A stretch of DNA of 62,925 bases, taken from contig CANRJS010000010.1 of NCBI GenBank assembly GCA_947631015.1, positions 1 through 62,925 on the forward strand, written 5' to 3'. The translations under genes and the position numbers were made by a program. This document shows, one piece after another, positions 8,347 to 16,753 of the stretch. Source of the DNA: an uncultured Clostridia bacterium (GTDB lineage Bacteria; Bacillota; Clostridia; Oscillospirales; JAAYOS01). Below the pieces are notes generated by a model, which was not told the DNA's origin, searched no databases, and saw only the letters and a program-made list of their open reading frames with translations. Positions within the stretch are counted from its first letter, which is position 1, and the number at the start of each line of letters is the position of its first letter.

Positions 8347-8718
8347 CTAGTCGTCCTCTCCGAGGTCGAGCTTGGACTGGCGCTCCTCCCAGGCGGGCGG
8401 AACGTCGCGCTCCGGCGCGAGGCGCGCGAGCTCGTGGCGGAGGTCGGCGCACTCGTCCTTGAGGGCGCTTATCTCGTCAAAGTATTCACGCATCTGCTCG
8501 CGCTGCTCGTCCATGGTCTTTTCGAGCTTTATCTTCTCGTCCGCGAGGTTCATCGCGGCGAGTACGGCGGCCGCGAGCGCGGAGAGACCGCTGCCGTCCT
8601 TGACGGCGCGTATCCTCCCGTCCACAAGCTCCGCGACATGCTGCATATACTCCTCGCTCTCATCGCTGAGAAGCGTGAAGTTCATATCACATATAGTGAT
8701 GTTCACCCGGTTCTTCAT
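8347..8718 (-). CDS. zapA: Cell division protein ZapA
   Basis: A 123-residue protein with the ZapA N-terminal fold (KNRVNITICDMNFTLLSDES, then the EYMQHVAELVDGRI helix) and a long coiled coil from about residue 60 to 105. ZapA bundles FtsZ filaments at the division ring. The start is ATG 8718 after GGAGGGAG. It is the first gene of the leftward operon driven from 8771-8799 and links division with the wall-elongation genes downstream. The acidic C-terminal tail has no assigned role. Confidence 0.88.
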   Translation of the reverse strand: MKNRVNITICDMNFTLLSDESEEYMQHVAELVDGRIRAVKDGSGLSALAAAVLAAMNLADEKIKLEKTMDEQREQMREYFDEISALKDECADLRHELARLAPERDVPPAWEERQSKLDLGEDD

Positions 8719-8770
8719 CGCGTACCGCTCCCTCCTCCGCGCGAATGCGCCGCGCCGTTTGTTTGAATTA

Positions 8771-8799
8771 AGTATATCACTTTATTTCGCGCTTGTCTA
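8771..8799 (-). promoter_or_regulatory. Promoter of the zapA-mrdA operon
   Basis: Leftward TAGACA (8799-8794), a 17-base spacer and TATACT (8776-8771), about 50 bases before the zapA start. The remaining bases up to 8989 hold the unidentified start region of the rightward permease gene. Confidence 0.65.
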
Positions 8800-8989
8800 T
8801 TCCAAGCGCGAAAAAATGAGAAAATGAGGCGGAGCAGGAGAGACCGCGCGGAGGAAATGCCGCATCAAACCACTTGAACGGCTTTCATGCGTCCGCCGGC
8901 GGGACCGCACGAAAATTTTTCGCGAAACCTGTCCGAAAACGCGCCGCTTATTGCATATTACAAATAGAAGGAAGAAAGGGGGAACCCCG

Positions 8990-10861
8990 ATGCGTCCGCG
9001 ACTCTCAATGATCACGCTCTTTCGCTCGCCGCTGAAGACGCTCGTGACGTTCATGCTGCTGCTCGCGACGTCGTTCGCGTTTGTTTCGCGCGGGGCGGAG
9101 TACGCCGCTACGGTGCGCGAAATAGACCGCGCCGAGGCGGAGTACACAGCCGTCGGCACCGTCCAGCGCACGACAAGCTCTTACTATGACTGCATGGAGG
9201 CCGCGGGCATGGGCAGCGCAGAATATATCGAACGCCAAAGCACGGCGGTACTCCCTATCGAGCGGGACGTGCTCGGCATCATCACGTCGTCGCCGTATGT
9301 TGCGCGTAGCGAGATAAGACAGGTGAGCGGAGGTTTTTCGGAGGAACTGACAAACGTCGTCGAGCAGCCGCTCAGCGCACTCCCCGACTATTCGGACTGG
9401 TCGTGGTTCTGGACAAAGAACACCTTCGAGATGGACTCTTGTTTTGTCATCGCCAGACCTAACTCGGAAAGTTATTATGCGGTTCCGTCTTTTACTGTTG
9501 ACGATGTGCTTATCGCCGCAGATGATTCGGTGATCCATGTCGGGCAGACAATAAGCGTGTGGGAAAAGGAAATAGGTTCTGATAAAGAATTGCAAAGCCG
9601 GTTATTCGGCGATCTTGCTGTCACAGACAGATACCTTTTGGCGCTGAATACGGAATTGGACAGCGAAAAGTCCGATTTCAAAGTGATTATCGACTATGTG
9701 AACTGTCCCGTCGTAAATCTCTCTCGTCTCGAACGCGACTACGGAGTGACCGACTATGTCTCGGCGTTGCGTGAGCCGGAGAAGTACGGCATCCCGACCG
9801 TGTCCTCAGACGAAGCGCCGGTTATCTCCACGCTCGACTGTATGCGGATACTTTATCATAATTTTCACACAAGCGAAGTCGTTTACACCTCGGACATGAG
9901 CCTCATACATAAGTTCAAATCCGGAGATATGTATATTGCGGACGGCAGGGCGCTCGAAGCGGGAGAGACCGCCGACGTTTGCATCGTCGGGGCAGACTTC
10001 GCCGCGCTCAACGGTCTCGCCGTCGGGGATACGGTGACGCTGAACCTCATCGCCGACACGCTGACGCACAGCGGCAAGGTGTTTGCCCGCGAGGCTCCGT
10101 ATCCCGCAAGTCCGGACGTCTTCGGTGAGTATCGCCTTACCGAGCGCGGACTTCCCGATGTACAAAAGACTTTTGAGATCGTGGGGATATGGACGGACGG
10201 GCGTTTCGACGTGGAGGATCCCTATACATACGCGCTGAACACCATATTCGTTCCCGCGTCCTGCTACCCGTGGGCGGGGCAGGTTGAGCCAGCTCCGCTT
10301 CCCTCGACCTTCTCGTTTGAGTTGAATCACCCCGGCGACATGGCGCTGATACAGGACGAGCTCGGAGACAAGCTCGCCGCGATGGGCTATGAGCTCGTCA
10401 TAAACGACGAGGGCTACGCTGCGGCGAAACCGTCCTTCGACTTCATGAAGCTCTCGTCGCTTATCGGGTTTGTCGGCATGGCGCTCGCGCTGCTGCTGTC
10501 GCTCATTCTTATAACATATCTGTTCATCATACGAAAGAAGCACGACTACGCGATAATGCGCGCGCTTGGGACTCCCGTCCCGCGCGCGAACGCTTCTCTG
10601 CTTGTGGGACTATTCACCCTCGCGCTCGCGGCGGTGCTGCTCGGAACGGCGCTCGCAGTCGCCGCGACGAGCGGCTTCGCGGCAGATCTCTCCGCGCAGA
10701 TAGGCGAGGTAACCGGCGGCGAAGTCGCGGCGACGCTGCCGGGCTGGACGTTCGGGGCGTTCGGCGCGGGCACGCTCGCGCTCCTGCTCGTGTTTGCGTG
10801 GGTCGGACTGGTGAGGATAGGAAGAATACCGCCGCTTGCGCTGCTGCAAAACAGGACATAG
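8990..10861 (+). CDS. FtsX/MacB-like ABC transporter permease
   Basis: A 623-residue membrane protein. One helix lies near the N-terminus (PLKTLVTFMLLLATSFAF), followed by a large extracellular domain. The C-terminal FtsX-type domain has three helices and the loop IMRALGTPVPRANASLLVG, the segment that contacts the ATPase in MacB/LolCE-type exporters. The start is ATG 8990, with AAAGGGGG about seven bases upstream; an upstream in-frame TTG lacks a site. No ATPase gene is next to it, so its partner must be elsewhere or lost. Part of the extracellular region (about 9400-9900) is visibly less GC-rich than its surroundings. The substrate is unknown. Confidence 0.78.
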   Translation: MRPRLSMITLFRSPLKTLVTFMLLLATSFAFVSRGAEYAATVREIDRAEAEYTAVGTVQRTTSSYYDCMEAAGMGSAEYIERQSTAVLPIERDVLGIITSSPYVARSEIRQVSGGFSEELTNVVEQPLSALPDYSDWSWFWTKNTFEMDSCFVIARPNSESYYAVPSFTVDDVLIAADDSVIHVGQTISVWEKEIGSDKELQSRLFGDLAVTDRYLLALNTELDSEKSDFKVIIDYVNCPVVNLSRLERDYGVTDYVSALREPEKYGIPTVSSDEAPVISTLDCMRILYHNFHTSEVVYTSDMSLIHKFKSGDMYIADGRALEAGETADVCIVGADFAALNGLAVGDTVTLNLIADTLTHSGKVFAREAPYPASPDVFGEYRLTERGLPDVQKTFEIVGIWTDGRFDVEDPYTYALNTIFVPASCYPWAGQVEPAPLPSTFSFELNHPGDMALIQDELGDKLAAMGYELVINDEGYAAAKPSFDFMKLSSLIGFVGMALALLLSLILITYLFIIRKKHDYAIMRALGTPVPRANASLLVGLFTLALAAVLLGTALAVAATSGFAADLSAQIGEVTGGEVAATLPGWTFGAFGAGTLALLLVFAWVGLVRIGRIPPLALLQNRT

Positions 10862-10914
10862 GTGCTCGGTGGGCCGAGCGTGCGTCCGGAAGCTTTCCGG
10901 CGGCAGTACCGGTC

Positions 10915-11082
10915 ATGGAACCCGCGCCGCTTGACCGCTGCGGCGACAGCGATTTCCTCCGCGCCGTGCAGGGGAAGGACACCGCGTCGGCGTGGGGCGT
11001 GATGGATAACCTGATGGACACGCTCAAGGTCGTAAATCAGCGCGTGTACGAGAGCGTGATGAGAAAAATACGGGCGCTGTGA
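10915..11082 (+). CDS. Small unidentified protein (55 aa), possible gene remnant
   Basis: A 55-residue frame from ATG 10915 to TGA 11082, just past the permease gene. The sequence is DSDFLRAVQGKDTASAWGVM, then helical text ending YESVMRKIRAL. It looks like a genuine compact helical protein rather than random text. The ribosome site is weak, and the frame stays open upstream into the end of the permease gene, so it may be the surviving 3' end of a larger gene. No function is proposed. Tandem GTTAGCAATAG repeats and tRNA-Pro follow, which fits mobile-element debris. Confidence 0.4.
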   Translation: MEPAPLDRCGDSDFLRAVQGKDTASAWGVMDNLMDTLKVVNQRVYESVMRKIRAL

Positions 11083-11118
11083 AGCCTTTACATACAGCCG
11101 ATTCAAAGCCAAAAGGCT

Positions 11119-11140
11119 GTTAGCAATAGGTTAGCAATAG
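11119..11140 (+). repeat. Two tandem copies of GTTAGCAATAG beside tRNA-Pro
   Basis: 11119-11129 and 11130-11140 are identical 11-mers. Related GTTAGCAAT/GTTAGCAGT strings occur on the other strand at about 12266-12298, on the far side of tRNA-Pro and the SGNH hydrolase gene. They could be attachment-site or regulator-binding remnants. Confidence 0.4.
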
Positions 11141-11172
11141 CAAAAATGTTTGCACGTCTCCTCAATTTTTGT

Positions 11173-11222
11173 GTCAAAAAAGTTCCGAAAACATCTCGAA
11201 CGAGTATGTTTTCGGAACTTTT
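11173..11222 (-). terminator. Terminator of tRNA-Pro
   Basis: A 17-bp stem (11178-11194 with 11206-11222) starts one base after the tRNA 3' end and is followed leftward by TTTTT. The stem is A/T-flanked on both sides, so it may work in both directions. Confidence 0.85.
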
Positions 11223-11298
11223 TGGTCCGAGTGACAGGACTTGAACCTGCGGCCTCTTGACCCCCAGTCAAGCGCGCTACCAGCTGCGCCACACCCGG
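11223..11298 (-). tRNA. tRNA-Pro (anticodon GGG), CCA encoded
   Basis: Leftward cloverleaf. The acceptor CCGGGTG pairs with CACTCGG (one G-T), with discriminator A and encoded CCA at 11225-11223. The D stem is GCGC/GCGC. The anticodon stem CTTGA/TCAAG encloses the loop CTGGGGG, anticodon GGG. The T arm is GCAGG-TTCAAGT-CCTGT. The length is 76 including CCA. It has its own promoter and terminator. Confidence 0.95.
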
Positions 11299-11321
11299 AT
11301 ACGCCTCTTTACAGCTCAACT

Positions 11322-11350
11322 ATTGTATCACAACGTCGGCGTGATGTCAA
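11322..11350 (-). promoter_or_regulatory. Promoter of tRNA-Pro
   Basis: Leftward TTGACA (11350-11345), a 17-base spacer and TACAAT (11327-11322), 24 bases ahead of the tRNA 5' end. Confidence 0.8.
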
Positions 11351-11394
11351 GCGTGAAGAGGCGGAGATATTGCAAATATATTTCGCCGCGAGCG

Positions 11395-12057
11395 TCAGAC
11401 GATGCCGCCGTTCCAGTCGAAGCCGACGGCCTCGAAGAACACCTTGCATATAAGCGCGCAGCCGATGTGGTTGGGGTGTACGCGATCCCAGGTTATCACG
11501 GAGGAGTACATGTGCTCCATGAACCGGTCAAAGCCTGCCTGGACGTCCGCGAGAGGGAGCGAGTACTTTGAGGCGAGCTTCGCCACGACCTCACAGCGCC
11601 GGTCAATCTCCGCGCGCATCGGGTCCGAACGGTTGGGCTCGAGGTAGTACGGCGTCATGAGCACCATGCCCTTCACGCGCGGCAGCGTCGTTTCGATGAG
11701 CCGCTCGAGCGTCTCGCGGTAGTATTCGACGGTGAGGTGCTGCTCGTGGAAATGCGGCGAGTCGAACCGCCGCCAAACGTCGTTGACGCCTATCATCACC
11801 GCGACCCAGTCCGGCGAATCGTCCAGAACGTCCTCCTGCCAGCGGGCGGCAAGCTCGCTTATGCGGTCGCCGCTCACGCCGCGATTGACGACTCGCAGGT
11901 CGAGCTGCGGATACATGGCGTCGAAAAACCCGGCGATATAGCTCACGTAGCCGTTGCCGTAAGCGCCGAAAAGGCCTTCGCCCGAGGGACGGGCACGCCC
12001 CGCGTCGGTGACCGAGTCGCCGGCAAAGATTATCTTGTCATGAGCGGAAAAAAGCAT
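11395..12057 (-). CDS. SGNH/GDSL-family hydrolase (esterase/lipase-like)
   Basis: A 220-residue serine hydrolase of the SGNH fold. Block I is FAGDSVTDAGR (nucleophile Ser), block II is VVNRGVSGD (Gly), block III is MIGVNDVW (Asn) and block V is DRVHPNHIG (Asp and His). No signal peptide is visible, so it is probably cytoplasmic. Relatives deacetylate or de-esterify sugars and lipids; the substrate cannot be read here. The start is ATG 12057 with GGGAGGA seven bases before, and the promoter is at 12091-12119. It is monocistronic, with tRNA-Pro downstream in the same direction. Confidence 0.85.
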   Translation of the reverse strand: MLFSAHDKIIFAGDSVTDAGRARPSGEGLFGAYGNGYVSYIAGFFDAMYPQLDLRVVNRGVSGDRISELAARWQEDVLDDSPDWVAVMIGVNDVWRRFDSPHFHEQHLTVEYYRETLERLIETTLPRVKGMVLMTPYYLEPNRSDPMRAEIDRRCEVVAKLASKYSLPLADVQAGFDRFMEHMYSSVITWDRVHPNHIGCALICKVFFEAVGFDWNGGIV

Positions 12058-12090
12058 ATGGCAGTCCTCCCGATATGTTTTTGTAAGTCA

Positions 12091-12119
12091 AGTATAGTCC
12101 TTTCGGGGACGGATTGCAA
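12091..12119 (-). promoter_or_regulatory. Promoter of the SGNH hydrolase gene
   Basis: Leftward TTGCAA (12119-12114), a 17-base spacer and TATACT (12096-12091), about 34 bases before the start codon. Confidence 0.65.
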
Positions 12120-12589
12120 GCCTGCGGAGGCACGATCTGCCGTAATTAGACCGATAGGGCGCCGTGAAAACGGCGCCCTATCGGTCGGATGAGAGTGAAA
12201 GTATGGAGGAGGTCAACGGTGAGGTTTAGTCGGAGGATGTTTCGGGGATGCGGTGAGGCGCATCCGTAGTTAGCGATTGCTAACTACATTCTAAGTTTAC
12301 CACTGCTAACAAGACTTGTCAAGAGTTCCGCTGAAATTTTCTTGCCGAGAACCGCTCGGGGTGGAAACGTCCTACCCGCTCGAAGTTCGGAGGGGACGCG
12401 GCGGCGCGGCACCGTCGGGCAGGAAAGATGGCCGTCCCGAGCCGCCGGGAACGCGGGGCGAGACACGGCGCCAAATCGGCGGGAACGTGAAGCGGGGCAC
12501 GCGCCGAACCGCCAAAAACAAAAAAGGGAGACCGCGACGGTCTCCCTTTTCGTATATGCTTTCGGCCGGAAGGTTTCCGGCGGCAGTCC
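12120..12589. other. 470-base intergenic stretch with several hairpins and no gene
   Basis: No supported reading frame is present. It holds a perfect 17-bp hairpin at 12149-12186 (GAAA loop, no T run) and a 9-bp inverted repeat GTAGTTAGC-GATT-GCTAACTAC at 12266-12287. The terminator at 12522-12550 also lies in it. The stretch 12300-12520 is GC-rich and unassigned. Confidence 0.5.
12517..12550 (-). terminator. Terminator after the ftsH operon
   Basis: The 13-bp stem AAAAGGGAGACCG/CGGTCTCCCTTTT (12522-12534 with 12538-12550) is followed leftward by a T-rich stretch. It lies 40 bases past the small gene downstream of ftsH. Confidence 0.8.
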
Positions 12590-12742
12590 TCAGATGACCT
12601 CGTAGGAGAAGTTTTCGTACTTCACCCGGTCGCCCTCGTCCGCTTCCGGAAGCAGAGCGCGGGCGAGCAGACTTTCCGAGCCGTCCGCATCCGAGCGGAG
12701 CACGAGGTAGTCACCTTCGACGCAAATTACCGTATAAATCAT
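12590..12742 (-). CDS. Small conserved-looking hypothetical protein (50 aa) downstream of ftsH
   Basis: A 50-residue frame from ATG 12742 to TGA 12590, with ACGGAGAG just upstream of the ATG. It begins MIYTVICVEGDYLVLRSD and ends GDRVKYENFSYEVI. The beta-rich, acidic text and the tidy fit between the ftsH stop (28 bases away) and a terminator argue for a real gene. It resembles small DUF3006-like beta-barrel proteins in style, but I do not recognise it firmly. It is probably co-transcribed with ftsH. Confidence 0.6.
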   Translation of the reverse strand: MIYTVICVEGDYLVLRSDADGSESLLARALLPEADEGDRVKYENFSYEVI

Positions 12743-12770
12743 GATCTCTCCGTGAAAAACGTCAAAAATA

Positions 12771-14660
12771 TTACTGAGCGTTGTCGCTTTCGGTCGACGT
12801 GGGCAGAGCGTGCGAGAACTCGTAGTCCGCTATCAGGACGCGGAACTCCTCGCCGGAAAGCGTCTCCTTTTCGAGGAGCGCCGAGGCGAGCGAGTCCATC
12901 AGCGGCAGATTGTCTGCAAGTATCTGCTTTGCGTCCGAGTGGCACTCGCGGATTATCTCAAGCACTTCCTCGTCGACCTTCGTGGCGGTCTCGAGGGAGC
13001 ACTGCATGCTCATGTCATCCCCGAGGTAGGGGTTCGGATTGGTGGCAAGCCCCATCATGTCGAAATGCTCGCTCATGCCGTAGCGCGTGACCATGTTCCG
13101 CGCGAGGTTCGTGGCCTTCTCGATGTCGTTCGAAGCGCCGCTCGAGACCGCGCCGAACTTTATCTCCTCGGCGGCGCGTCCGCCGCAGAGCTTCTTTATC
13201 TCGGTGAACGCCTCGTCCCGCATTAGGAGGTATCTGTCCTCCTCCGGCGCGTTCATCGTGAAGCCGAGCGCGCCCATCGTGCGCGGGACTATCGTTATCT
13301 TCTGGATGGGGTTTTCGGTGCCGCACTTGACGGCGACGAGCGCGTGGCCTATCTCGTGGTAGGCGACAAGGCGCTTCTCTTTATCGCTGAGGACGGCGCT
13401 CTTCTTCTCCGCACCGGCGAGTACGAGGTCGACCGCGCCGAGCAGGTCGCTCTGGCGGACGAACTTCCGCCCGTCGCGCACGGCGGCTATCGCCGCCTCG
13501 TTGACGATGTTCGCGAGCTCCGCGCCGCTGACGCCCGCGGTCTGCTTGGCTATCGAGCCGAAGTCTACATCCTCGCCGCAGCGAACGGTGCGCGCGTGGA
13601 CCTTGAGTATCGCCTCGCGTCCGGCGAGGTCGGGCATCTCGACGACTATGCGGCGGTCAAAGCGGCCGGGACGGAGCAGAGCCGGGTCGAGGACCTCGGG
13701 GCGGTTCGTCGCGGCGAGTATGATGACGCCCTTCGAGCTGTCGAAGCCGTCCATCTCGCTGAGAAGCTGGTTCAATGTCTGCTCGCGCTCGTCGTTGCCG
13801 CCGTACTGACCGGAGTTGCGGCTCTTGCCTATCGCGTCCACCTCGTCGATAAAGACGATGCAGGGCGCCTTCTCCATGGCCTGCTTGAAGAGGTCGCGCA
13901 CGCGCGCGGCGCCGACGCCGACGAACATCTCGACGAAATCCGAGCCGGTTATCGAGAAGAACGGGACGTGCGCCTCACCGGCTACCGCCTTCGCAAGCAG
14001 GGTCTTGCCGGTGCCGGGAGGGCCGACGAGCAGAGCGCCCTTCGGAAGCTTCGCGCCGATCTCGGCGTAGATCTGCGGGCTCTTGAGGAAGCCGACGAGC
14101 TCCTTGAGGCTCTCCTTCGCCTCGTCCTGACCGGCGACGTCCTCAAAGGTCACGCCGGTGGACTCCTCGCCGTAGATCTTGGCGGTGTTCTTGCCGAAGC
14201 TCATCGCGCTGCCGGCTCCGCCGCCGCCCTGACGGGAGATCATCCGCATGATGAAGAAGAACGGCAGAAGCATTATCACCATCGGCAACAGCCAGCTGAT
14301 AAGAATGGAAAGCCAGCTCTCCTGTTCAAAGACCGGCGTGAAGTGTACCCCGGCGGCGTAGAGCTTGTCGACAAGCCCCTCGTCCTCGCCGCTCATGCGC
14401 ATGACGCGGCAGACGCGTCCGCCGAGAGTGGAATCGCTCTTCAGCTGGTAGAGTATATAGGTGTCGTAGACCTCGGCGACGTCTATCTCCTTTGCTGCCA
14501 CCGAGTTGAGGAATACGTCGTAGCCGACGTCGGTTATCTGCGCCTCGCGCAGCATCGGCAGAATAAAGAGGTTCACGAACAGCACGAGAGCGATGACTAT
14601 CGCGAGATAGATTATCGTACTGCGCCTCTTTTTCTGCTGGTTAGGAAGCTTCATCTTCAT
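12771..14660 (-). CDS. ftsH: ATP-dependent zinc metalloprotease FtsH
   Basis: A 629-residue membrane AAA+ protease that degrades misfolded membrane and regulatory proteins. It has two membrane helices (about 15-35 and 118-139). The AAA domain has Walker A GPPGTGKT (213-220), Walker [13 protein letters not shown] and the second region of homology RPGRFDRR. The zinc site is HEIGH (435-439), where Ile replaces the more common Ala. The start is ATG 14660 after GAGGAC; a second ATG two codons on is possible. The promoter is at 14716-14744, and a 50-residue gene follows in the same unit. Confidence 0.95.
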   Translation of the reverse strand: MKMKLPNQQKKRRSTIIYLAIVIALVLFVNLFILPMLREAQITDVGYDVFLNSVAAKEIDVAEVYDTYILYQLKSDSTLGGRVCRVMRMSGEDEGLVDKLYAAGVHFTPVFEQESWLSILISWLLPMVIMLLPFFFIMRMISRQGGGGAGSAMSFGKNTAKIYGEESTGVTFEDVAGQDEAKESLKELVGFLKSPQIYAEIGAKLPKGALLVGPPGTGKTLLAKAVAGEAHVPFFSITGSDFVEMFVGVGAARVRDLFKQAMEKAPCIVFIDEVDAIGKSRNSGQYGGNDEREQTLNQLLSEMDGFDSSKGVIILAATNRPEVLDPALLRPGRFDRRIVVEMPDLAGREAILKVHARTVRCGEDVDFGSIAKQTAGVSGAELANIVNEAAIAAVRDGRKFVRQSDLLGAVDLVLAGAEKKSAVLSDKEKRLVAYHEIGHALVAVKCGTENPIQKITIVPRTMGALGFTMNAPEEDRYLLMRDEAFTEIKKLCGGRAAEEIKFGAVSSGASNDIEKATNLARNMVTRYGMSEHFDMMGLATNPNPYLGDDMSMQCSLETATKVDEEVLEIIRECHSDAKQILADNLPLMDSLASALLEKETLSGEEFRVLIADYEFSHALPTSTESDNAQ

Positions 14661-14715
14661 TTAAGTCCTCACAAAATATAAATTCGGCTCGCAGACAGAG
14701 CCATGCGCCAAAATA

Positions 14716-14744
14716 ATAGTATCACACATATCCCGGTTTGTCCA
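14716..14744 (-). promoter_or_regulatory. Promoter of ftsH
   Basis: Leftward TGGACA (14744-14739), a 17-base spacer and TACTAT (14721-14716), about 56 bases before the ftsH start. Confidence 0.6.
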
Positions 14745-14800
14745 GAAAAAGCGAAGGGTTTTACGGAATATTCACGTTTTGTCCATAAATTGCGGTCGGG

Positions 14801-14834
14801 AAAAGGAAGCACAGAGCGACCGCTCTGTGCTTCC
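14801..14834 (-). terminator. Terminator of the amidohydrolase gene
   Basis: The 14-bp stem GGAAGCACAGAGCG/CGCTCTGTGCTTCC (14805-14818 with 14821-14834) is followed leftward by TTTT (14804-14801). It lies 22 bases past the stop. Confidence 0.85.
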
Positions 14835-14856
14835 GAGATGATTTTCCACCTGGAGG

Positions 14857-16005
14857 TTACTTCACGCTCTCACCGGCGATAAAGACTCTCTCGGGCTTTA
14901 CGCCGAGGGCGAGCGGATCGCCGGAGTAGAGGTTGATGTCCGCGTAGCAGCCCGGCTCGAGCTTGCCGACGGTATTGTCGATGCGGGCGGCCTTCGCTGC
15001 CCAGATAGTGATGGCGCGGAGCGCGTCGTCACGGCTCATGCCGGCGCAGTGCGCAAGTCCCGCGCACATCGGCAGATACTGCTCGGGTATGACGTCGTGG
15101 TCGGTGCAGATGGCGGGCTCGAGGCCGGCCTTCGCGAGCACGACGGGGTTGTCGAAGCTGAGGTGCGTTATCTCCGGCTTGGAGCGGCCGTGGAGCGACG
15201 GGCCGGTGATGACGCTCGCGTTCTCGCTCTTCAGCTCGTCGGCTATCAGCAGACCGTCGGTGCAGTGGACGATGGTGTAGTCGAGGTCAAATTCCTTGGC
15301 GATGCGTATCGCGGTAAAGATGTCGTCCGCGCGGTGGGCGTGGAAATGCGCGACGAGCTCGCGCTTCACGACCGGCACGAGCGCCTCGAGCTTGAAGTCG
15401 AGCGGCGGGAGCTTTGTCGGGTCGTCTCCGGCGGCGTCCTTCTTTGCGGCGTACTCCTTCGCCTTGTACAGCGCCTCGCGGATGGTGGCGGCGGTCGCCA
15501 TGCGGGTGGTCGGGGTGCGGCCTTTGCTGTTGTAGACGCGCTTCGGGTTCTCGCCGAGGGCAAACTTCATGCAGACCTCGGTCTTGACCGCCATGTTGTC
15601 TATCCGCTTGCCGTGGGTGTGGGTCGCGATAAAGCGTCCGCCTATAGGATTGGCGCTGCCGGGGCCGGTGACGACGGTGGTGACGCCGGCGTCCACCGCC
15701 TCGCCGAGGGTGCGGTCCATCGGGTTTATCGAGTCGACGGCGCGGAGGTGCGGGGTGACGGGGTCGACGGCCTCGTTGATGTCCATGCTCTCAAAGCCGA
15801 GCGAGTCGCCCATGAGGCCGATGTGGGTGTGGGCGTCTATCCAGCCGGGGTAGGCGGTGAGCCCCGCGCCGTCTATGACCTCGCCGTAGCCGCCCGCGGG
15901 CGGGTCGCCCGCGCCGACGGCGGCTATTTTGTCGCCGTCCGTGATTATGTAGCCGTGTTCGACGGTCTTTCCGTCGCTCCAGATCTTTACGTTCTTGATT
16001 ATCAT
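14857..16005 (-). CDS. Amidohydrolase-superfamily protein (imidazolonepropionase-like)
   Basis: A 382-residue metal-dependent hydrolase. There is a small N-terminal beta-sandwich (IIKNVKIWSDGKTVEHGYII), the metal motif YPGWIDAHTHIG, a central HFHAHRADDIFTA, TIVHCTDGL and a late TDHDVIPEQY, followed by KLEPGCYADINLYSGDPL, which closes the sandwich. Such proteins hydrolyse cyclic amides, imides or related C-N bonds. The substrate is unknown. The start is ATG 16005, with AAAGGAGCC before it; the open frame continues upstream without a ribosome site. It has its own promoter (16068-16096) and terminator, although the trxB operon lies directly upstream. Confidence 0.8.
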   Translation of the reverse strand: MIIKNVKIWSDGKTVEHGYIITDGDKIAAVGAGDPPAGGYGEVIDGAGLTAYPGWIDAHTHIGLMGDSLGFESMDINEAVDPVTPHLRAVDSINPMDRTLGEAVDAGVTTVVTGPGSANPIGGRFIATHTHGKRIDNMAVKTEVCMKFALGENPKRVYNSKGRTPTTRMATAATIREALYKAKEYAAKKDAAGDDPTKLPPLDFKLEALVPVVKRELVAHFHAHRADDIFTAIRIAKEFDLDYTIVHCTDGLLIADELKSENASVITGPSLHGRSKPEITHLSFDNPVVLAKAGLEPAICTDHDVIPEQYLPMCAGLAHCAGMSRDDALRAITIWAAKAARIDNTVGKLEPGCYADINLYSGDPLALGVKPERVFIAGESVK

Positions 16006-16067
16006 ATCTGTGGCTCCTTTCGGCTGTGAATGAATAAACTGCCGCACAGCCTGCAAATTACAGAAAT

Positions 16068-16096
16068 ATTATACTACGGATATTCGATTTTGTAAA
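16068..16096 (-). promoter_or_regulatory. Promoter of the amidohydrolase gene
   Basis: Leftward TTTACA (16096-16091), a 17-base spacer and TATAAT (16073-16068). It sits in the short gap after the cysteine-rich protein gene. Confidence 0.8.
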
Positions 16097-16105
16097 CAGG
16101 AACCG

Positions 16106-16735
16106 TCAGCGGCGAAAGTTGCCCATGACGAGCTCGAGGATATGAACGGCCTTCCCGCCGCCCGCCTCTATGCCGAGGGTGCAGCGGTTGCAGCAGGTGA
16201 CGATGTACTCGGTGTCAAACTTCTCGACCTCTTCGCGCATAAGCGCCTCCTCGACCTCGCGCGGCATCTCGAATATCCGCTTGCCGGGGTACTGCGTTAG
16301 CAGGGCGACGTTCTCCGGCTTCTTAGGCTCGAAGTGGAGGTTTCCGCAGAAGACAGAGCGCTCCCCGGAGTCCTCCGGATCCCGGACGGATATATTCATC
16401 TTCTTCAGCAGACTGCGGACGGCGCGATGAACCTCCGGGTGCTCGCGGTCGCGCCAGCAGTCCTGCACGCCGACGGTGAGACCGGAGTAGTCGGGGAGGG
16501 GAAAGTCATTGTCCGCGTCAAAGTGTTCGTACACGCTCATGAGCGGGAGACGCCCGTCAAGGGTCTCACGGCACGCCTGACAGTGGTAGAGACCGACCTC
16601 TCCCGAGGCGTACTCGTTTTTGTCGAGGCGGCAGCATCCCGCTGTCGGCATACGCTCCGAGAGAAGCGCGCGGAGCTTTTTCGCGGTCTCGGGGCGCATT
16701 TTCGTGAAGTTGCAGCTCGGGAAGTAGATGTACAT
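16106..16735 (-). CDS. Cysteine-rich (CCG-domain-like) putative Fe-S protein
   Basis: A 209-residue protein with Cys residues clustered as SCNFTK, GCCRLD, HCQACRE, VQDCWRDREH, VFCGN and TCCNRCTLGIE. Paired cysteines followed by a conserved basic stretch recall the CCG domain of heterodisulfide-reductase subunit B and of glycolate/lactate-oxidase Fe-S proteins. That is a resemblance, not a firm match. It is probably a soluble redox or metal-binding protein. The start is ATG 16735 after AAGGAGG. It is third in the unit trxB - nucleotidyltransferase - this gene, 18 bases after its neighbour, which hints at thiol chemistry. Confidence 0.65.
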   Translation of the reverse strand: MYIYFPSCNFTKMRPETAKKLRALLSERMPTAGCCRLDKNEYASGEVGLYHCQACRETLDGRLPLMSVYEHFDADNDFPLPDYSGLTVGVQDCWRDREHPEVHRAVRSLLKKMNISVRDPEDSGERSVFCGNLHFEPKKPENVALLTQYPGKRIFEMPREVEEALMREEVEKFDTEYIVTCCNRCTLGIEAGGGKAVHILELVMGNFRR

Positions 16736-16753
16736 ATCGAAGCCTCCTTGTAA

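Noticed and set aside
11340-11395. Another family A copy after the SGNH hydrolase stop (CTCGCGGCGAAATATATTTGC)
   Set aside because: Only a weak match to the first box and none of the later boxes or hairpins; chance in this composition.
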